DNA of 54,282 nt from an uncultured Bacteroidales bacterium (lineage in GTDB: Bacteria; Bacteroidota; Bacteroidia; Bacteroidales; FEN-979): positions 1 through 54,282 of the forward strand of contig CAILVF010000023.1 of NCBI GenBank assembly GCA_903837605.1, written 5' to 3'. Below the pieces are notes generated by a model. It was not told the DNA's origin, did not search any database, and saw only the letters and a program-made list of their open reading frames with translations. This document shows positions 42,483 through 52,200 of the stretch, piece by piece (position 1 is the first letter of the stretch; each line of letters starts with the position of its first letter). Both the position numbers and the translations under genes were made by a program.

Positions 42483-43682
42483 TCATTTCTTTTTTGTGGG
42501 AAATCCTGCCCCGTTATAATTCTGGAATAACTGCGGCCGTGAAGGCGGATCGGTATTGAAATAAATTTTCAGGAAAACCTTTTGTTTGTCCAGGTTATCC
42601 TTTGCCACATCAACAGCCAGCTTCAACTGGTCTGCGCTCTGTTTCATGCCGGGATCGCCTGTAACAACCTGTGAAAGTGACTGTTTACAGGAATCCAGGT
42701 AAGCATAACAGGTTTGAAGCATGCGTGCGATCTCTGGCTCCGGCTTTGAAGGAGTGAACTGCCTGTTCCAGTAATCGGCATACTGGTTGAAAGCATAAAT
42801 GCAGTTGTTATAGCTCGCAACGGCATCATTGAATTGCCTCACATATTTGTTTTTTTCACCTGCAAGCTCGTTCCGGTTCCTGTTTTCAACACATTGTTTC
42901 AAATACGACGACCAATCGGTCAGGAGGTCGTTTATTACAGCTGCGGCTTCAAGCCTGCGTAATGCGGCTTTGCATTGTTCGCCCTGGCTGAGTGCAGTGT
43001 ACGCGTTGATGCTGTCGGGGTATGAAAAAAATGCTGTTCCTGCTGCGGGATTGGTTTTTCCGCCGGTGAAATCAAGGTTGTTTACAGTATAATGCAGACA
43101 TTCCCACATAGGGTCAAACGGCATGTGATCCTTGATAAGGTCCTCCGGCTTCATCATAAAAAACTGTTCATTGAACTGCTTTATATAAATCCCCTTGCTT
43201 ATATAACCTCCGCCCCAGGTAGGATCGAAACCATAATATGAAGTATCGGGGGCTGCTATGATCCAGGCATGGCTGATAGTGTTGATATGGCCGTTCTGGC
43301 GTGTATAACCGTTGACCACCCAGGCTTTGATCCCGCAGGCATCGCATAAGGCTTTAAATACGGAGGCATAACCCTGGCAGATGGCGGTCCTTGTTTGCAT
43401 CGTTCTGTCAACCAGGTCATTGAATGGGGTAGCCGCATTCACCTTGCCCATGTTTGCAACATCATATTTGATTGACATCGCTGTCCAGCTATAGATTGCC
43501 CTGAGCCTGAGAGAGGGGTCTTTAAATGTTTTTGAGAAATACCTTCCGAGGGAAGATACCGACAACTGGCAGGAATCAGGTGCATTCAGGGCTATGACAT
43601 CTGCAGCTTTAAACTCATTTCCGGTCTGTGCCTTCAATGAGGCCAGGCAAAGGAGAAATACAACAATTATAAGGTTTTTCAT
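42483..43682 (-). CDS. Transglutaminase-like (cysteine protease fold) secreted protein
   Basis: A 399-residue protein with a signal peptide ending SLKAQ (1-19). The transglutaminase-core domain (~60-160) has the full triad: C102 in TRTAICQGYASVFKALC, H138 in NTISHAWIIA, and D153 in YYGFDPTWGGGY. These domains usually act as peptidases or amidases on protein or peptide substrates in the periplasm rather than as cross-linkers. The C-terminal half (~230-399) is helical (RNELAGEKNKYVRQFNDAVASYNN and so on) and I do not recognise it. No partner genes are adjacent; the nearest gene is convergent with no gap. Confidence 0.85.
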   Translation of the reverse strand: MKNLIIVVFLLCLASLKAQTGNEFKAADVIALNAPDSCQLSVSSLGRYFSKTFKDPSLRLRAIYSWTAMSIKYDVANMGKVNAATPFNDLVDRTMQTRTAICQGYASVFKALCDACGIKAWVVNGYTRQNGHINTISHAWIIAAPDTSYYGFDPTWGGGYISKGIYIKQFNEQFFMMKPEDLIKDHMPFDPMWECLHYTVNNLDFTGGKTNPAAGTAFFSYPDSINAYTALSQGEQCKAALRRLEAAAVINDLLTDWSSYLKQCVENRNRNELAGEKNKYVRQFNDAVASYNNCIYAFNQYADYWNRQFTPSKPEPEIARMLQTCYAYLDSCKQSLSQVVTGDPGMKQSADQLKLAVDVAKDNLDKQKVFLKIYFNTDPPSRPQLFQNYNGAGFPTKKK

Positions 43683-43848
43683 CAGGATGAATTATCACAT
43701 AAAAATAAACGATACAATCGGGATAAATATATGTTTTCAGAAAATATTCCTCATGAAATATTTTTCGCTGCTGTTGTTAAATTTTTATCAATTGTTCATA
43801 TCTTAGCATAAACGATATTTTCAGTAACCTTTACAAAAACCTGAAGTT

Positions 43849-44706
43849 ATGAAAAAGACATTGTTTTTTATCCCGGTTTTGCTGATCGCATTTTCGGTTT
43901 TGGCACAGGAAACACAAGTGATCAATCCGCAGAAAAAAAGCAAACAAAAATTATATATCAGTATCGGCCTTGGCGGAGGGATCAGCACCTCATCCGCCTT
44001 TGACCTGTTATACAAATATTCAGGAAATGCCGGGAATGAGACAATTACCATTGTACCTGTAGGCCTCGGCAGCGGGTTTAACGGAACCCTGGCTGTTGGT
44101 TACTGGTTCAACAAATATATCGGGGCGGAACTTGCTGTGTCGGAATTCCTGGGTCTGCCCACAAAGGGCGATTCGGTTGTTCACCTGATCGGCGCCAGCA
44201 GGGCAACGGTAAAAATAAGAGGGGATTTGCTCAGCGTAATACCTTCTGTTCTGATTTCTGCCGGATTGGATAAAATAAATCCTTATGCCCGCTTCGGTTT
44301 TCTCATAGGGGCCTTGCCGAACCTGATTTCAAAGTATACAATGGATAATTCAACAACCGATCCTCCCGAAAATAAACAGATCTATAACAGCTATTATGGC
44401 GGGGTCGCATTGGGCTACACTGCTGCAGGAGGTGTCAATTTCAAAATAAGCAGCCTGATACTGCTATATGTCGAACTCCAGTTCTCGCATTCAACCTGGT
44501 CACCCAACCACAGCCAGATTATAAAATATACGGTTGACGGCGAGGACAGGCTCTCAGAACTTACCACCTGGCAGAAGGAAGCAGATTTTGTATCCAAAAA
44601 GAATGTCAACGGGACCATCGATATGACCCAGCCCCGTCAGGAGCTTCGCAAAACCATTCCCTTCAGCACAGCCAGCATCAATATCGGGATCAAATTCAAG
44701 CTGTAG
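43849..44706 (+). CDS. Outer membrane beta-barrel protein
   Basis: A 285-residue exported protein. The signal peptide ends SVLAQ (~20). After a short basic linker the protein shows alternating hydrophobic/polar strands typical of 8- to 10-stranded porin-like barrels (LYISIGLGGGISTSS, FNGTLAVGYWFNKYIGAELAVSEFLG, NPYARFGFLIGALPNL, YYGGVALGYTAAGGVNFKI, ILLYVELQFSH). It ends in KTIPFSTASINIGIKFKL, an aromatic/hydrophobic terminal strand suitable for BAM insertion. The function is unknown. It has its own AT-rich upstream region (43683-43848) and is followed by an intrinsic terminator. Confidence 0.75.
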   Translation: MKKTLFFIPVLLIAFSVLAQETQVINPQKKSKQKLYISIGLGGGISTSSAFDLLYKYSGNAGNETITIVPVGLGSGFNGTLAVGYWFNKYIGAELAVSEFLGLPTKGDSVVHLIGASRATVKIRGDLLSVIPSVLISAGLDKINPYARFGFLIGALPNLISKYTMDNSTTDPPENKQIYNSYYGGVALGYTAAGGVNFKISSLILLYVELQFSHSTWSPNHSQIIKYTVDGEDRLSELTTWQKEADFVSKKNVNGTIDMTQPRQELRKTIPFSTASINIGIKFKL

Positions 44707-44737
44707 CATTTTATCCCCTTTTTTAAAGAGTTTACAC

Positions 44738-44773
44738 ACCCCGGCCGGCTGTTTGGAAGCCCCGGGGTTTTTC
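44738..44773 (+). terminator. Intrinsic terminator of the barrel gene
   Basis: ACCCCGG (44738-44744) pairs with CCGGGGT (44762-44768), extended by GGC/GCC with a 2-nt bulge. TTTTTC follows. It separates the barrel gene from the SPFH cluster. Confidence 0.8.
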
Positions 44774-44822
44774 ATTAAAAGGCGATTCATTCACACCTCA
44801 TGAAAAATAATTGGCAGAAAAC

Positions 44823-44854
44823 TTGACTTTGCCATTAAGGATTTCGTATCATTG
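44823..44854 (+). promoter_or_regulatory. Promoter of the SPFH cluster
   Basis: TTG at 44823-44825 and TATCATTG at 44847-44854 are separated by 21 bp. The following leader contains a tandem AT-rich repeat (ATTATTTTAAT twice) directly before the ATG at 44884. Confidence 0.5.
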
Positions 44855-44883
44855 TAGAATTATTTTAATATTATTTTAATATC

Positions 44884-45750
44884 ATGGAAAAAGAAAAGAA
44901 ATCAATGATGTCAGGTTACTTGAGTGTACTGATCATCATCGTCCTTATTGCAGCAGCAATAGTGTGTATCGTAAATTCACAGGATAACGCCCTCATGGGG
45001 ATCCTTGGTGGAGTGCTCATGATCCTTGCTATCTTCATGACGAAAGGCTTGATGGTAGTGAACCCGAATGAATCATTTGTGATGGTGCTGTTCGGAGAAT
45101 ACAAAGGGACGGTTAAACAGAACGGGTTTTTCTTTGTGAATCCCTTTTATGTTAGAAAAAAGATCACCCTCAGGGCCAGGAACCTGAACAGGGAGCCTAT
45201 CAAGGTCAACGACAAGCTCGGAAACCCGATCATGATCGGCATCGTACTTGTATGGCAGGTGAATGATACCTACAAGGCTGCTTTCGAGGTGGATGACTAC
45301 GCCCATTTCGTCGATATCCAGAGTGAATCGGCAACCCGTAAACTGGCCGGTCATTATGCCTATGACAATTTTGACGATGAGCAGAAAGAGATCTCGCTGA
45401 GGGCCGGAGGTGAAGAAGTTCATGTAGCCCTTGAAAAAGAACTTTCCGAACGTCTTGCCATGGCAGGGATTAAGGTCATGGAAGCCAGGATCTCATACCT
45501 TGCTTATTCATCTGAAATTGCCGGGGCAATGCTTCGCCGCCAGCAGGCTACGGCTGTTGTAGCTGCCAGGACAAAGATCGTGGAAGGCGCTGTAAGCATG
45601 GTTGAACTTGCCCTTAATGCATTGAGCAAGAAAGGGATCATCGAGCTTGATGAAGATAAAAAAGCAGCCATGGTAAGTAACCTTATGGTTGTATTGTGCT
45701 CCGACAAGGACACGACACCGGTAGTTAATACGGGAACCCTTCATCAGTAG
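44884..45750 (+). CDS. SPFH (band 7) domain membrane protein
   Basis: A 288-residue membrane protein of the stomatin/prohibitin/flotillin group, which forms oligomers in membrane microdomains. Two N-terminal hydrophobic segments (~10-30 and ~36-55) are followed by the SPFH domain (VVNPNESFVMVLFGEYKGTVKQNGFFFVNPF near 58-88, ESATRKLAGHYAYD near 149-162) and a helical, Ala-rich stretch (GAMLRRQQATAVVAARTKIVEGAVSMVELAL near 217-247). The bacterial function is not established. It is followed after 4 bp by a tiny Arc-like gene, which in turn overlaps a hydrolase gene, so the three form one operon. Confidence 0.92.
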   Translation: MEKEKKSMMSGYLSVLIIIVLIAAAIVCIVNSQDNALMGILGGVLMILAIFMTKGLMVVNPNESFVMVLFGEYKGTVKQNGFFFVNPFYVRKKITLRARNLNREPIKVNDKLGNPIMIGIVLVWQVNDTYKAAFEVDDYAHFVDIQSESATRKLAGHYAYDNFDDEQKEISLRAGGEEVHVALEKELSERLAMAGIKVMEARISYLAYSSEIAGAMLRRQQATAVVAARTKIVEGAVSMVELALNALSKKGIIELDEDKKAAMVSNLMVVLCSDKDTTPVVNTGTLHQ

Positions 45751-45754
45751 GATA

Positions 45755-45931
45755 ATGCCTGAGAAAAAAACATTTGTTTTACGTCTGAATCCGGAAGTAT
45801 ATAATACACTGGAAAAATGGGCGGCAGACGAGTTCCGAAGTGTAAACGGCCAGCTTGAATGGATCATTGAAAAAGCTTTGAAGGATGGCAAACGGCATCC
45901 TTCAGGCCGGGAAAAAACCAGCAATAAATGA
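45755..45931 (+). CDS. Arc-like ribbon-helix-helix small protein
   Basis: A 58-residue protein, MPEKKTFVLRLNPEVYNTLE at its start, then KWAADEFRSVNGQLEWIIEK. A beta strand (KKTFVLRLNPE) followed by two helices is the Arc/MetJ ribbon-helix-helix plan: FVLRLNPEVYNTLEKWA for strand and helix 1, SVNGQLEWIIEKAL for helix 2. The basic tail is DGKRHPSGREK. Such proteins bind DNA as dimers. It starts 4 bp after the SPFH stop and overlaps the hydrolase start by 4 bases (ATGA). It may regulate the cluster, or serve another role alongside the SPFH protein; similar small Arc-like genes next to SPFH genes are known to me from other bacteria, but I cannot verify this here. Confidence 0.8.
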   Translation: MPEKKTFVLRLNPEVYNTLEKWAADEFRSVNGQLEWIIEKALKDGKRHPSGREKTSNK

Positions 45932-47202
45932 AAAATATCACATTGACAATCATCTTCCTGCTGCTTGCAGGCTGGATGAAAGCCCAGGATATCACAGGAA
46001 ACTGGGCAGGGTTTTTGAACGTACAGGGGGCGAAGCTGAAGATCGTATTTCACATCCGCTCTGTTGACGGGAAACTTAACGCTACCTTCGACAGCCCCGA
46101 CCAGAATGCCCTGGGGCTGAAGATTGACGAAACAAGCCTCGGGGGGAACAAACTTTCGCTGAATGCAAAGTCCATGGGTATCCTTTACGAGGGACTTGTG
46201 AGCAAAAAGTTTGACAGCATCATGGGAACCTGGATCCAGGGCGGAGGCAGGCTGCCGCTTGACCTTGCAAGGGAAAAGCAGGATGGCAAAGCCGCAGTGG
46301 CGAACCCGTTTGAATCGGATATCATCCTGAAGACAGCCACAGGCGATATAAACGGCACCCTGACGCTCCCTGTAACGAAGGAGAAGGTTCCCGTGGTATT
46401 GATCATTGCCGGTTCAGGGCCTACCGACAGGGACGGCAATTCCCCCCCTGCCCTCATGAATAAAAGCAATTGCTATAAAATGCTGGCTGAAGAACTCAGG
46501 AAGAACGGGATCGCATCAGTGCGTTACGACAAGAGGGGCATTGCAGGAAGTGCAGGATCGGCTTTGAAAGAAAGCGAACTGAGGCTCGAAAATTACATAT
46601 CCGATGCGGAAGGCTGGATAGTGATGCTGCATGGGGATATTCGTTTTTCAAAGATCGTTGTTGGAGGGCATAGCGAAGGTTCTCTCATAGGCATGGTGGC
46701 TTGTTCTCATGTCCAAGCGACGGGTTTTATCTCCATCGCCGGTTCGGGAAGACCTGCAGACGCAATACTAAGGGAACAGTTCAGCAGCCTTCCCCAGACT
46801 GAAAAAGACAGGATTTTTCCCCTGCTTGACAAGCTAAAGAAAGGCGATACGCTTGCCAATGTCCCCTCAGACCTGAATTCCTTTTTCCGCCCTTCCATTC
46901 AGCCCTATCTTATCTCCTGGTTCAGGTATGATCCGCAGTCGGAAATAAAAAAGCTTAATATCCCTGTAATGATCATCCAGGGAGACATGGATATCCAGGT
47001 ATCTCTTGAAGATGCCGGTCTCCTGGCAAAGGCTCATCCGCAGTCAACACTAAAGATCATTAAAGGGATGAACCACGTGCTGAAAGATACTGACACAAAG
47101 GATAAGGCGGAGCAGATAACTAAAGTATACATGAACCCTGATTTACCGTTAGATAAACAATTTGAGGATGAAGTTGTCAGATTTGTTCAATCGGTCAAAT
47201 GA
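45928..47202 (+). CDS. Alpha/beta hydrolase (serine aminopeptidase-like)
   Basis: A 424-residue exported hydrolase. A signal peptide ends WMKAQ (~20). An N-terminal small beta-domain (~22-125, ITGNWAGFLNVQGAKLKIVFHI...) precedes the alpha/beta-hydrolase domain. Its oxyanion strand is VVLIIAGSGPTDRDGNSP (~150-167), the nucleophile is S249 in VVGGHSEGS, D355 lies in IQGDMDIQV, and H383 in KGMNHVLKD. The GHSEG motif and the N-terminal domain match a Bacteroidota family annotated as alpha/beta hydrolases or serine aminopeptidases. The substrate is unknown. The ATG overlaps the Arc-like gene by 4 bases; the 3' end overlaps the DUF1648 gene. Confidence 0.9.
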   Translation: MKNITLTIIFLLLAGWMKAQDITGNWAGFLNVQGAKLKIVFHIRSVDGKLNATFDSPDQNALGLKIDETSLGGNKLSLNAKSMGILYEGLVSKKFDSIMGTWIQGGGRLPLDLAREKQDGKAAVANPFESDIILKTATGDINGTLTLPVTKEKVPVVLIIAGSGPTDRDGNSPPALMNKSNCYKMLAEELRKNGIASVRYDKRGIAGSAGSALKESELRLENYISDAEGWIVMLHGDIRFSKIVVGGHSEGSLIGMVACSHVQATGFISIAGSGRPADAILREQFSSLPQTEKDRIFPLLDKLKKGDTLANVPSDLNSFFRPSIQPYLISWFRYDPQSEIKKLNIPVMIIQGDMDIQVSLEDAGLLAKAHPQSTLKIIKGMNHVLKDTDTKDKAEQITKVYMNPDLPLDKQFEDEVVRFVQSVK

Positions 47203-47704
47203 GCTGAATGCCAACAGGTCGTTTACCTGGCCTGAGATGACGCCCCAGGACTGGCTCATGGAGGCCATATCGCTGGCCGGGCTGGTGGCGATGTTTTGTT
47301 TTGTCATTTATAATTACCCGAAATTACCTGTTTCAATTCCTGAACATTTCGATCTGCAGGGAAATCCCCAAACATTCTCAGACCGCAACCAGGTATGGCT
47401 TCTCCCGGGAATTTCAATTTTCCTGTATGCCATGCTGCCTTCGATTTTAAAGGTAAAGCTTGCGCGCGGCTCGTCAAGGTTTTTCAGGAGAGTGCGCACA
47501 CAGCGGCAGTTTAACGGAAGGGTGAGAATACTCAGGTATCAGAAGATGATTATGATCTGGGGATTGTTTTATATTTCCGCATCCCTTGTAAGGTATTCCC
47601 TTCACAGGGGGAACGGACTGGGAGTTTGGTTCATGCCTGTTTTCATTGGCCTCATGGTAATTCCTTCGGTAGCCTGGCTGCTGTTCTTAAAACAAAATCC
47701 CTGA
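47168..47704 (+). CDS. DUF1648 domain membrane protein
   Basis: A 178-residue membrane protein. The DUF1648 motif is clear: YPKLPVSIPEHFDLQGNPQTFSDRNQVWLLPG, between a membrane segment (~31-47) and further helices (~82-95, ~128-143 and ~155-172). DUF1648 proteins include the SdpI-like immunity proteins, but a role is not shown here. Starting at the ATG 47168, it overlaps the hydrolase gene by 35 bp; the next possible Met (47237) would remove the overlap and 23 residues. The gap that follows, 47705-47923, holds a hairpin and the tyrS promoter. Confidence 0.75.
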   Translation: MKLSDLFNRSNELNANRSFTWPEMTPQDWLMEAISLAGLVAMFCFVIYNYPKLPVSIPEHFDLQGNPQTFSDRNQVWLLPGISIFLYAMLPSILKVKLARGSSRFFRRVRTQRQFNGRVRILRYQKMIMIWGLFYISASLVRYSLHRGNGLGVWFMPVFIGLMVIPSVAWLLFLKQNP

Positions 47705-47776
47705 ACAGGGCTTTGCTGATCTGATACTGCAAACCTGGTGCCAGCCGGCAAATCAATATTCCGAAATACCCAGTTG

Positions 47777-47825
47777 AATATTACATGCAACTTTTCCGTT
47801 GCGTTTCTTGTCTTTGTGTAATATT
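47777..47825 (+). repeat. Inverted repeat upstream of tyrS
   Basis: AATATTAC (47777-47784) pairs perfectly with GTAATATT (47818-47825). Inside, GCAAC and GTTGC form a second small stem. It has no T-run and precedes the tyrS -7 element by about 70 bp, so it belongs to the 3' end of the DUF1648 transcript rather than to the tyrS leader. Confidence 0.5.
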
Positions 47826-47898
47826 GACGACTTTGTAATTCAGGTATTCATGCTCTCAGTCATTCCATCATACTGCGATGACGTCATAACGATTTTCT

Positions 47899-47906
47899 TA
47901 CCTTTG
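47899..47906 (+). promoter_or_regulatory. -7 element of tyrS
   Basis: TACCTTTG followed by CCC matches the Bacteroidota -7 consensus and lies 17 bp before the tyrS ATG. A -33 element is not evident at the usual spacing. Confidence 0.5.
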
Positions 47907-47923
47907 CCCTAAAATCTGTCAGA

Positions 47924-49204
47924 ATGAATTTTATTGAAGAACTGAGGTGGAGGGGCATGATCCATGATATGACCCCCGGTACTGAGGATGAACTTGCGAA
48001 ATCCATGACTTCAGCATATATCGGTTACGATCCCACTTCCGATTCTCTGCATATCGGCAACCTCGCATCCATCATGATGCTGGTGCACTTTCAGAAAGCC
48101 GGGCATAAACCTTATGCACTTGTTGGAGGGGCCACAGGGATGATAGGCGACCCCTCGGGGAAATCCGAAGAAAGAAACCTCCTTGACGAGACCGTTCTTC
48201 GGTATAACCAGGATTGCATTCAGAAACAGCTTGAAAAATTCCTCGACTTCAAGGCAGGCCCAAACTCGGCCGAGATGGTCAATAATTACGACTGGACGAA
48301 AGATTTTTCCTTCCTTCATTTCCTGCGTGACGTAGGCAAGCATATTACTGTTAACTATATGATTGCCAAGGATTCCGTGAAAAACCGTATGAACTCCGGC
48401 TCGGGTATATCCTTCACCGAATTCAGTTACCAGCTGGTTCAGGGCTTTGATTTTTGCTGGCTTTTCGAACATAAGAACGTCAGGCTTCAGATGGGTGGTT
48501 CCGACCAATGGGGCAATATCGTTACAGGCACAGAGCTTATCAGGCGTAAACTGGGAGGCGAGGCTTATGCGCTCACCTGTCCCCTGATAACCAAAGCCGA
48601 CGGGGGCAAATTCGGGAAGACCGAAAGCGGGAATGTATGGCTGGACCCGAAAAAAACAAGTCCCTATAAATTTTACCAGTTCTGGCTCAATACCTCCGAT
48701 GAGGACGCTGCACAGTATATTAAAAAATTCACCCTGTTTTCCAGGGAAGAAGTTGAGGCCCTTATTACCGAACATCAGCAGGCGCCTCATATCAGGATGC
48801 TTCAGAAAGCCCTGGCAAAAGACATCACGATCAGGGTTCATTCCGAAGACGATTACCATGCAGCGGTCGAAGCAAGTGAAATCCTTTTTGGGAAAGGCAC
48901 CAATGAATCCCTTAAAAAGCTTTCTGAAGAAACCTTATTATCTGTTTTTGAAGGAGTCCCCCAATGTGAGATCACCGTTTCAGATCTGAATTCCGGGATT
49001 GGTATCATAGATTTCCTGTCTCATAAAACCGGTATATTTTCTTCCAACGGCGAGGCCCGCAGGATGCTGAAGGAAGGAGGTGTGCAGATCAACAAACAGA
49101 AAGCCGCAGAAGACTTCCTGGTCAACAACACTTTTCTTTTAAATAACAAATACATGCTTGTCCAGAAGGGCAAAAAGAATTATTACCTTGTGATAGTCAA
49201 ATAG
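47924..49204 (+). CDS. tyrS: Tyrosyl-tRNA synthetase
   Basis: Charges tRNA-Tyr. The 426-residue protein has the class I signatures HIGN at 43-46 (in [14 protein letters not shown]) and the KMSKS equivalent KFGKT at 229-233, tyrosine-binding [11 protein letters not shown] near 190, and a C-terminal S4 RNA-binding domain ([24 protein letters not shown]). The length and KFGKT variant place it in the bacterial TyrRS type 1 group. It is followed after 15 bp by the large T9SS cargo gene, but a functional link is not expected. Confidence 0.97.
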   Translation: MNFIEELRWRGMIHDMTPGTEDELAKSMTSAYIGYDPTSDSLHIGNLASIMMLVHFQKAGHKPYALVGGATGMIGDPSGKSEERNLLDETVLRYNQDCIQKQLEKFLDFKAGPNSAEMVNNYDWTKDFSFLHFLRDVGKHITVNYMIAKDSVKNRMNSGSGISFTEFSYQLVQGFDFCWLFEHKNVRLQMGGSDQWGNIVTGTELIRRKLGGEAYALTCPLITKADGGKFGKTESGNVWLDPKKTSPYKFYQFWLNTSDEDAAQYIKKFTLFSREEVEALITEHQQAPHIRMLQKALAKDITIRVHSEDDYHAAVEASEILFGKGTNESLKKLSEETLLSVFEGVPQCEITVSDLNSGIGIIDFLSHKTGIFSSNGEARRMLKEGGVQINKQKAAEDFLVNNTFLLNNKYMLVQKGKKNYYLVIVK

Positions 49205-49219
49205 TAAATTCCCAACATC

Positions 49220-52200
49220 ATGAAAAAACATTTTCAATTTCCGATCAGCCCGGTGATTTCACAGGCTATTTCTGCATTTTTTATCTTCCTGATCCTTGGC
49301 TTCCTGCCAGGAACAATTCATGCGCAATGGAATACAAATACTTCAGTAAATATCCAGATATCCTCACTCCCTGTTGCCGACATGCAGTCGGCCTCAACCT
49401 CGGATGGGAAAACATGGATAGCCTATTATCATGAAAACACAGGGAATTATGATATGAGGGCCCAGTTAATAGATGCGAATGGATACAAATTGCTTGGGAC
49501 GGATGGGATTCTTGTGGGAAATTACACTTCCGGGAGCGCAACTTACGTGTTCAATGTTTGTGTTGATGCATCAAACAATCTTATCATCGGATACCAGGAT
49601 GAGAGATCCGGATCCCTGCAGTCGGTCTTGTATAAAATATCCGAGGCCGGCACCCAGTTATGGGGGGCAAACGGGATTGTGCTGGGCGGAGGCCTGGCCC
49701 CTTATCCTGCAGCGCTTAGTAACGGAGAAGTGGTTGTAGCCTGGAACGCCGATGCCGGGAACACCCTGAATCTTCAAAAAATAACAACCGGGGGAACCCC
49801 GGCCTGGGGAACGCCAATACAGGTAAAGGTCGGGGCAAGTACAACCAGCCGCGGACAGATAGTTGCAAACACTGCTGGCAAATTCACTATGGTATACCAG
49901 GTGGGTGGTATTTATTCTACCCTTTATGCGCAGATGTTTGACAATAACGGGACTGCTTTGTATGCACCTCTCCAGATCTGCAACCAGACCACAGCGGCAT
50001 ACAGGTATTATTCCATTGTTGCTGAGTCCGACATAACATATTACGGTTACTACAGCTCTACCGGCAACCGTTTTAATTCATTCGTCCAGAGGATAAATGC
50101 TGATGGTACGATTCCCTGGGGCATCAACGGCTCTGCTTTTAATACATCCGTCGGGACATATGATAATTACCAGACAACGACTTCTATCAATACTACCCCG
50201 GGCTCTGATTATGTTTGGTCTGTTTGTACTTTCTGTGATTATAATCAAACCATTTATGGTGTTTATACACAGAAATTTCTGAAGACCACAGGGGCGAGGC
50301 AGTTCACTGATCAAGGCAAGGTGGTTTTTCCTGTCAGCGCAACAGCAATGGAGGCTCCTCCCGTAGATCTTGCTCTTATTTCCGACACCCCCATGTTCAT
50401 GGTATACGATGCAAATTACAAAATTTACGCAACCAGGCTCGATGCCAGCGGCAACTTTGTGTGGCCGGGTGATAAAGTCGAGATCAGTTCGACAACCGCA
50501 GGTGGATCAACGCCTAAAGGGCGGTATGGTTTTACTCCTGTTGGACCAAACAGGTGCGCAGGGATATGGACCGAAAATCGGGGAACAGCCGAACTTGGAT
50601 ATGCCCAGGGAGTTTCAATAGGGGGTCTTATTGGCATTTCTGTGGCGACACAGGGCGGAGTGCCCGCTGTTATTACGAATGTTGGCGGTACATTACAAAT
50701 GGTTGCAACGGTTTTTCCTTCCTCGGCAAACCAGAATGTAACATGGAGTATTGTGCCGGGAACAGGCAATGCCTCAATAAGTGCTACCGGGCTGGTAACC
50801 GCCGTCAGCAACGGTACTGTTTATGCCAAAGCGGCTGCAGTTCAGGACATCACTATGAAAGACTCATTGCTGATCACGATATCGGGACAGGTTCCCACAC
50901 CGCCGGCGGTCACAACCCTCGCGGCAACGAATATCACCGGATCGGCTGCGACTCTAAACGGTTTGGTGAATCCCAATAATCTCAGCACGACTGTTACATT
51001 CAACTGGGGGCCCACAGCATCTTATACCAACACTGTTGCAGCAACGCCTTCAACCGTCACAGGGGTTACACCCACAGCAGTACTCACCAACCTTACAGGA
51101 CTTACGGAAGGTACGATCTATCATTTTCGCTGTTCAGGAGTTAATTCAGCCGGCACAACCAACGGTACTGATCTTTCGTTTACAACCTGCCAGACTCCGG
51201 GCACACCCGGGACTATCACCGGCCTTGCAGTTGTTTGCCAGAACCAGACCGGGGTTGTTTACAGTATCCCAGCGGTCACATATGCCACAAGCTATACCTG
51301 GACATTGCCTAACGGTGCAACAATCACAGCCGGGGCAGGTACTGCATCCATCACAGTAAGTTTTTCTGCCAATGCCAGCTCAGGCAATATCACTGTTGCA
51401 GGAGCCAATTCCTGTCTTACCGGTCCGGTGGCAACAAAGGCCATAACCGTCAATACAGCACCAAATCCCACAATCACGGGCCCTGGCTCTGCCTGTGCAG
51501 GATCGGCTGCACTCACTTATACTACTGAAGCCGGTATGAACAATTACACCTGGGTAATTTCGGGAGGAGGCACTATTGTTTCAGGTGCCACAACGAATTC
51601 TGTTCAGGTTCAATGGAATTCTGCCGGGTACCAGACTTTGACCGTCAATTACAGCAATGCAAATGGTTGCCAGGCTCAAACTCCTGCAATACTGGATATA
51701 CTTGTTTCCCTCATGCCTTCTACACCTGGAGCCATTACCGGTGCTTCAACGGTTTGCGCCGGGGCGCAGGGAATTGCCTATTTTGTTGATCCTGTCATAG
51801 GAGCTGAATCCTATGTATGGACTCTCCCTGCAGGCTCAACCATCGCTTCAGGATCAGGAACGAACAGTATAATGGTTAATTTCTCTTTTGGCTCCTCATC
51901 AGGTTCAATTACAGTTGCGGCCAGCAACGCCTGTGGCGTAGGATCTGTATCCAGCTTCAGTGTTACCGTGAGCCCCGCTCCCTCAACGCCGACCGTTACA
52001 GCCAATGGTTATATATTAACTTCCAGTTCCGCCTCAGGAAACCAATGGTATCAGAATGGTAGCGCAATCAGCGGCCAAACCGGCCAGACTTATACCGTTC
52101 ATGCCACAGCCTGGTATTGGACCGTAGTTACACTCAATGGCTGTGCATCTGATTCTTCCAACCACGTTTATGTTGTTTGGGTGGGTATAGGTGAGAAAAA

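Noticed and set aside
48011..48859. 282-codon open frame on the minus strand
   Set aside because: Lies opposite tyrS; no recognisable motif.
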